NCBI GenBank assembly: GCA_020850355.1
Contig: JADZEX010000027.1
Span: forward strand, 1 to 55,572
Source: Fimbriimonadaceae bacterium
Lineage (GTDB): Bacteria > Armatimonadota > UBA10988
Length of the DNA stretch: 55,572 nt
Direction: 5' to 3'
Positions 52,244 to 55,572 of the stretch are shown here, one piece after another (positions within the stretch are counted from its first letter, which is position 1; every line of letters begins with the position of its first letter). A program made the translations under genes and the position numbers. The notes under the pieces were generated by a model. The model made no database searches and had not been told where the DNA came from. It saw nothing but the letters and a program-made list of their open reading frames with translations.

Positions 52244-53512
52244 ATGCACGAACATCCCAACCCCGTTCCCTACGAACGCGCCATCCTAATCGGCATCGAC
52301 CGCAGCGGGCAGCACGGCAGCCTGGCCGACCGCCTCGAGGAACTCGCCCTGCTGGCCGACACGGCGCGCTGCGAACCAGTCGGCACGCTGACCCAGGCGC
52401 GCCACCGGCCGGATCCGCGGACCTACCTCGGCAAGGGCAAGGTCGCCGAGCTGAAGGAGCTGGCCGCCGAGCTGGAAGCCGACGTGGTGATCGTCGACAC
52501 GGAGCTCAGCCCGGCGCAGGCCCGCAACCTGGAGGCGGCGCTGGAGCGCTCGGTGGTCGACCGCACCCAGTTGATCCTGGACATCTTTGCCCGCCGCGCG
52601 CAGACCCGGCTGGCCCGCTGGGAAGTCGAGCTGGCGCAGTTGCAGTACGACCTGCCGCGCTTCAAGCGGATGTGGACCCACCTCAGCCGGCTCGACGGCG
52701 GCGGGGTGGGCACCCGCGGGCCGGGCGAGACGCAGCTCGAAGAAGACCGCCGCGCGGCCCGGGCGCGGATCCACCTGATTCAAGAGCGGCTGGCCGAGGC
52801 CGAACGCCAGAAGGAAGTCGCTGGCGCCGCCCGCCAGGGCGCGTTCGCAGTGGCGCTGGTCGGCTACACCAACGTCGGCAAGTCGACGCTGATGCGGGCC
52901 CTCACCGGCGCCGAGGTGTTTGTCGAGGACCGCCTCTTCGCAACCCTCGATGCCACCACCCGGCGGCTGGCCATCGATGGTTCGGACCTGCTCCTGACCG
53001 ACACCGTTGGCTTCATCCGCGATCTGCCGCACACGCTGGTGGCCAGCTTCCATGCGACCCTGGCCGAGGTGCTGGAGGCCGACCTGTTGTTGCACGTGGC
53101 CGATGTCGCAAGCCCCGAGCTGGGCGAGCAGATCGACTCGGTGCGGGCGGTGTTGCAGGAGATCGGCGCCGCCGAGCGCCCGACGCTGATGGTCTTCAAC
53201 AAGGTGGACCGCCTGCCGAGCGAGGCCGACGCTGCCGCGATCGCGGCCCGGTTCGGCGATGGGGTGCTCGTCTCGGCCCAGACCGGGACCGGCCTCGACG
53301 ACCTCCAGGCGGCCCTGCTGGCGGCGTTGCGAGCCCGGCACCAGCACGTCCGCCTGGCCATCCCGTACCGCGAAGGCCGCGTCACCGCCTACCTCGAGGC
53401 CAACGCCAAGATCCTCCACCGCGAGTTCACACCGACCGGCACCGAGATCGAAGCGCTGGTCGATCCCGCCGATGTCGGTCGGGTCCGCGACTGGATTGTG
53501 GAGGAACTGTGA
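52244..53512 (+). CDS. hflX: ribosome-associated GTPase HflX
   Basis: A 422-residue GTPase that splits stalled or hibernating ribosomes. The HflX N-terminal domain contains the glycine-rich PDPRTYLGKGKVAELK and VVIVDTELSPAQARNLE. The GGVGTRGPGETQLEEDRR linker is diagnostic. The G domain has GYTNVGKST (G1), DTVGFIRDLP (G3), NKVD (G4) and SAQTG (G5), and the end resembles the usual C-terminal domain. ATG 52244 was chosen; the frame is open back to 52175, but that part is unlike HflX. It lies in a divergent pair with the peroxiredoxin. Confidence 0.95.
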   Translation: MHEHPNPVPYERAILIGIDRSGQHGSLADRLEELALLADTARCEPVGTLTQARHRPDPRTYLGKGKVAELKELAAELEADVVIVDTELSPAQARNLEAALERSVVDRTQLILDIFARRAQTRLARWEVELAQLQYDLPRFKRMWTHLSRLDGGGVGTRGPGETQLEEDRRAARARIHLIQERLAEAERQKEVAGAARQGAFAVALVGYTNVGKSTLMRALTGAEVFVEDRLFATLDATTRRLAIDGSDLLLTDTVGFIRDLPHTLVASFHATLAEVLEADLLLHVADVASPELGEQIDSVRAVLQEIGAAERPTLMVFNKVDRLPSEADAAAIAARFGDGVLVSAQTGTGLDDLQAALLAALRARHQHVRLAIPYREGRVTAYLEANAKILHREFTPTGTEIEALVDPADVGRVRDWIVEEL

Positions 53513-53597
53513 CGGCGGATCCCAGGGACTGAGGAGGAATCCCCAGAATCCCGCCCCGAATAACTGCGTTCAGAGGAACGGGTACCAGGAGACCGTC

Positions 53598-55572
53598 ATG
53601 CTCGCGCTATCTCGCCGGTTCGGCTGGGGGATGCTCTGCAGCGCCTTGCTGTCCGTCGGGCCCGTCTCTGCCGCCAAGCCGGTGGGGCAGGTCTGGACCG
53701 AGATGAAGGGCTTCCGGTTGCTGGTGGTCAGCCCGGACTCCCCCGCCGCCACCGCCTGGGTGCAGAACGCGCTCAACAACCTGCCGGTGCGCGTGTTGCA
53801 CCCCCGCGACTACGATCCGCGGCGATCGCTGCAGGCCGGTGAGCAGGTCTGCCTGCTGTACAGCGGGGAGCAGCAGGCCGAATGGCCGGCGGCCCTGCTG
53901 GGCAGCCTGCCGCGGAACCCGAGCAGCGTGCCCGCTGACGAGGTGCTGGTCTCCTGCCGGGTGGTTGCCAAGGCGGTCTGGGAGACCACCCTCGCCGCCC
54001 CCGATCGCGACCAGGTCCAGGCGGCCTTCGGCGAGCTGCTGCGGATGGACTCCGTGCAGTTCGACAAGAGCCCCTCGGCGATGCTCTCCTGGAAACTCGT
54101 CGAGGCCCTCGGGATTGGCACCAACGGCCCGCTGCTGAGTGGCTGGTTGAGCTACCAGGGCAGTCAGTTCCAGCGGCTGCGGGCGCTGCTCAACAGTCCG
54201 GTCAACATCAACCCGGAGAAGCTCCGCTCTGTCGGGCTGACCGCCGTGGCGCTGACCTACGCCGAGTGGCGCGACCTGGGCGGGCCGACGCAGGACATCT
54301 TGAAGGGCCTGCTGCCGGGCGCCGTCGCCGAAGCGCTCGAACGCGGCGACGAGAAGATGGTCGTCAGCGGCATTCAGACGGTCGGCGGCAAACTGCGGGT
54401 CGGCGCTTGCGCGCCGAACGAGCGCTTCCTGCGGGCCGTGCTGCCGAGCGCCGGCGAGGCCAGCGCGCCGGCCAGCACGCCCGAGGCGGCCGCGATGCGG
54501 CTGACCAACCTCAAGAGCCCCGGCGGGGTCTGGGAGCTGAAGGACCTGCGGCCGTTCCCGAAGGTCGTCCTGGTCGCCGCCCAGCTCGGCAACCAACGCC
54601 AGGAGATCGCGCTCGACCTGGCCTACAAGCTACGCCGCTCGCTGGCCGAAACCGGCCGCTGGCAGTTCATCGACGACCAGGCGCTGGAGGCGAGCATTCG
54701 CCGCCAACTCCAGGAAGGCGCCTTTGGGCAGGGCACCCAGATCAACGCGGCCGGTGCTGACGCCATTGTGGTCGCCCGGCTGCACCACGTCGAGCGCCGC
54801 ACCGAGTTCGCCGAGGCGCCGGCCAGGCGGCTGACCAACCCGCCCGCGGAGTTCACCGAGGGTGAGCCCAGCAAGCCCGATCCCGATGCCCGGCTGTACG
54901 TCCTCGCTGGTCCGAAGGTCTACCCGCAGGGCGTCAATGACCCGAAGTACCAGCAGGATCTGCAGACCTACAACACCAAGTTCAACGAGTGGCGGCAGCG
55001 GCGCGACCAGTACGTCGCCAACTTCAACGCCGCCGAGGTGGTCTGGGAGCAGACCCTGCTGACCCGCCAGGCGGTCCGCCTGGACGGCATTCTGGAGGTC
55101 TTCAGCCGCGACGGGTTGCTGGTCTGCTCGACCCCCATCAACAGCGGCCTGCGCACCGAGGCGCGGCAGCCGCGGCAGGTCACCGTGCGGGGCTTCGGCA
55201 CCGCGCCGGCCGCCCTGCCGCTGCCGGCGGCGCAAGAGACCGTGCCCGACACGATGCTCAACGAGGCCACCGCCCAGGCCGCCAAGGAGACCGCCGCCGG
55301 GCTGGTGTTGATGGCCCTGACGCCGCGCGACGGCGGCCGGCCGGCGGTGGTCGTGACCGGCCCGGGTCCCGGCCCGGCGACGCCCGTCGGTGGCACGACG
55401 CGCCAGGGCGGTGGCCAACCCAGCACGCCGTCCACCCCGGGCGGACCGCAGTTGGTCGAGGTTGACGGCGTCGGCAAGCTGGCCGACGGCGACGACGCTG
55501 CCCGGCGCCAGGCCCTCAACGACGCGCTCCGCAACGCGGTCGAGAAGGTGATCGGCACGTACGTCGAGTCGA
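53598..55572 (+). CDS. secreted CsgG-like protein with FlgT/LPP20-like end, cut by the window edge
   Basis: At least 658 residues, no stop before the window end. The signal peptide is MLALSRRFGWGMLCSALLSVGPVSA. The first 300 residues (MKGFRLLVVSPDSPAATAWVQNALN ... ) match no family I know. The middle (FPKVVLVAAQLGNQRQEIALDLAYKLRRSLAETGRWQFIDDQALEASI ... GADAIVVARLHHVE) has the layout of CsgG or LpoB-like domains. After a Gly/Pro/Thr-rich linker, VEVDGVGKLADGDDAARRQALNDALRNAVEKVIG resembles the start of a FlgT or LPP20-type domain. AGGAG stands about 7 nt before ATG 53598. Likely periplasmic or surface-bound; function unknown. Confidence 0.75.
   Translation, partial: MLALSRRFGWGMLCSALLSVGPVSAAKPVGQVWTEMKGFRLLVVSPDSPAATAWVQNALNNLPVRVLHPRDYDPRRSLQAGEQVCLLYSGEQQAEWPAALLGSLPRNPSSVPADEVLVSCRVVAKAVWETTLAAPDRDQVQAAFGELLRMDSVQFDKSPSAMLSWKLVEALGIGTNGPLLSGWLSYQGSQFQRLRALLNSPVNINPEKLRSVGLTAVALTYAEWRDLGGPTQDILKGLLPGAVAEALERGDEKMVVSGIQTVGGKLRVGACAPNERFLRAVLPSAGEASAPASTPEAAAMRLTNLKSPGGVWELKDLRPFPKVVLVAAQLGNQRQEIALDLAYKLRRSLAETGRWQFIDDQALEASIRRQLQEGAFGQGTQINAAGADAIVVARLHHVERRTEFAEAPARRLTNPPAEFTEGEPSKPDPDARLYVLAGPKVYPQGVNDPKYQQDLQTYNTKFNEWRQRRDQYVANFNAAEVVWEQTLLTRQAVRLDGILEVFSRDGLLVCSTPINSGLRTEARQPRQVTVRGFGTAPAALPLPAAQETVPDTMLNEATAQAAKETAAGLVLMALTPRDGGRPAVVVTGPGPGPATPVGGTTRQGGGQPSTPSTPGGPQLVEVDGVGKLADGDDAARRQALNDALRNAVEKVIGTYVES

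Overview
The window is 55.6 kb of GC-rich bacterial chromosome, densely coding. The two short prepilins carry the 'ILFPVFA(K/R)AREK..Q..C.SNL' N-terminus and the C-terminal 'FADGHVK' signature that I know from Armatimonadota (also Planctomycetes and relatives). With the diderm gene set (BamA, Skp/OmpH, TamB, TolC), a GlmL/MutL-like ASKHA protein and large secreted carbohydrate-active enzymes, this points to an uncultured, GC-rich member of the Armatimonadota. That assignment is inference; there is no rRNA in the window.

Layout. Bases 1-553 hold no convincing gene but a cluster of REP-like palindromes. From 554 to 24654 everything reads on the plus strand with very short spacings or ATGA/GTGA overlaps: phosphofructokinase, ComF-like phosphoribosyltransferase, a giant TamB-like protein, two lipoproteins with TolB-type propeller repeats, an ECF sigma factor, BamA, OmpH/Skp, a GlmL-like ASKHA protein, a nucleotidyltransferase, and a 1561-residue CheR/PAS/histidine kinase/receiver hybrid. 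This is mainly an envelope-biogenesis region (TamB, BamA, Skp) with the sigma factor directly in front of bamA.

From 24658 to 31272 the minus strand carries a small membrane protein, a sulfatase, a PIN-domain/small-protein pair and a 1203-residue GH2 beta-galactosidase with a LamG-type domain inserted in its catalytic half. From 31788 the plus strand carries a 565-residue protein of unknown family, an exo-rhamnogalacturonan-lyase-like protein fused to TPR and CBM9-like parts, a heparinase II/III-type lyase, a prepilin and a polysaccharide deacetylase-like protein. Sulfatase, galactosidase, two lyase-like proteins and deacetylase together look like a locus for breaking down a complex, perhaps sulfated, polysaccharide. 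A GxxExxY gene bracketed by 77-nt hairpin repeats sits inside this locus.

From 42350 to 48925 lie a substrate-binding lipoprotein with a fused ABC permease (no ATPase gene), then TolC and a very long periplasmic adaptor (no pump gene). From 48926 to 52000 (minus) are a second prepilin, a RACo-type corrinoid-activation ferredoxin/ASKHA protein and a Bcp-type peroxiredoxin. HflX and a CsgG-like protein cut by the window end close the sequence on the plus strand.

No tRNA, rRNA, CRISPR array, transposase or integrase was recognised. Promoter calls rest on hexamer matching by eye and are tentative.
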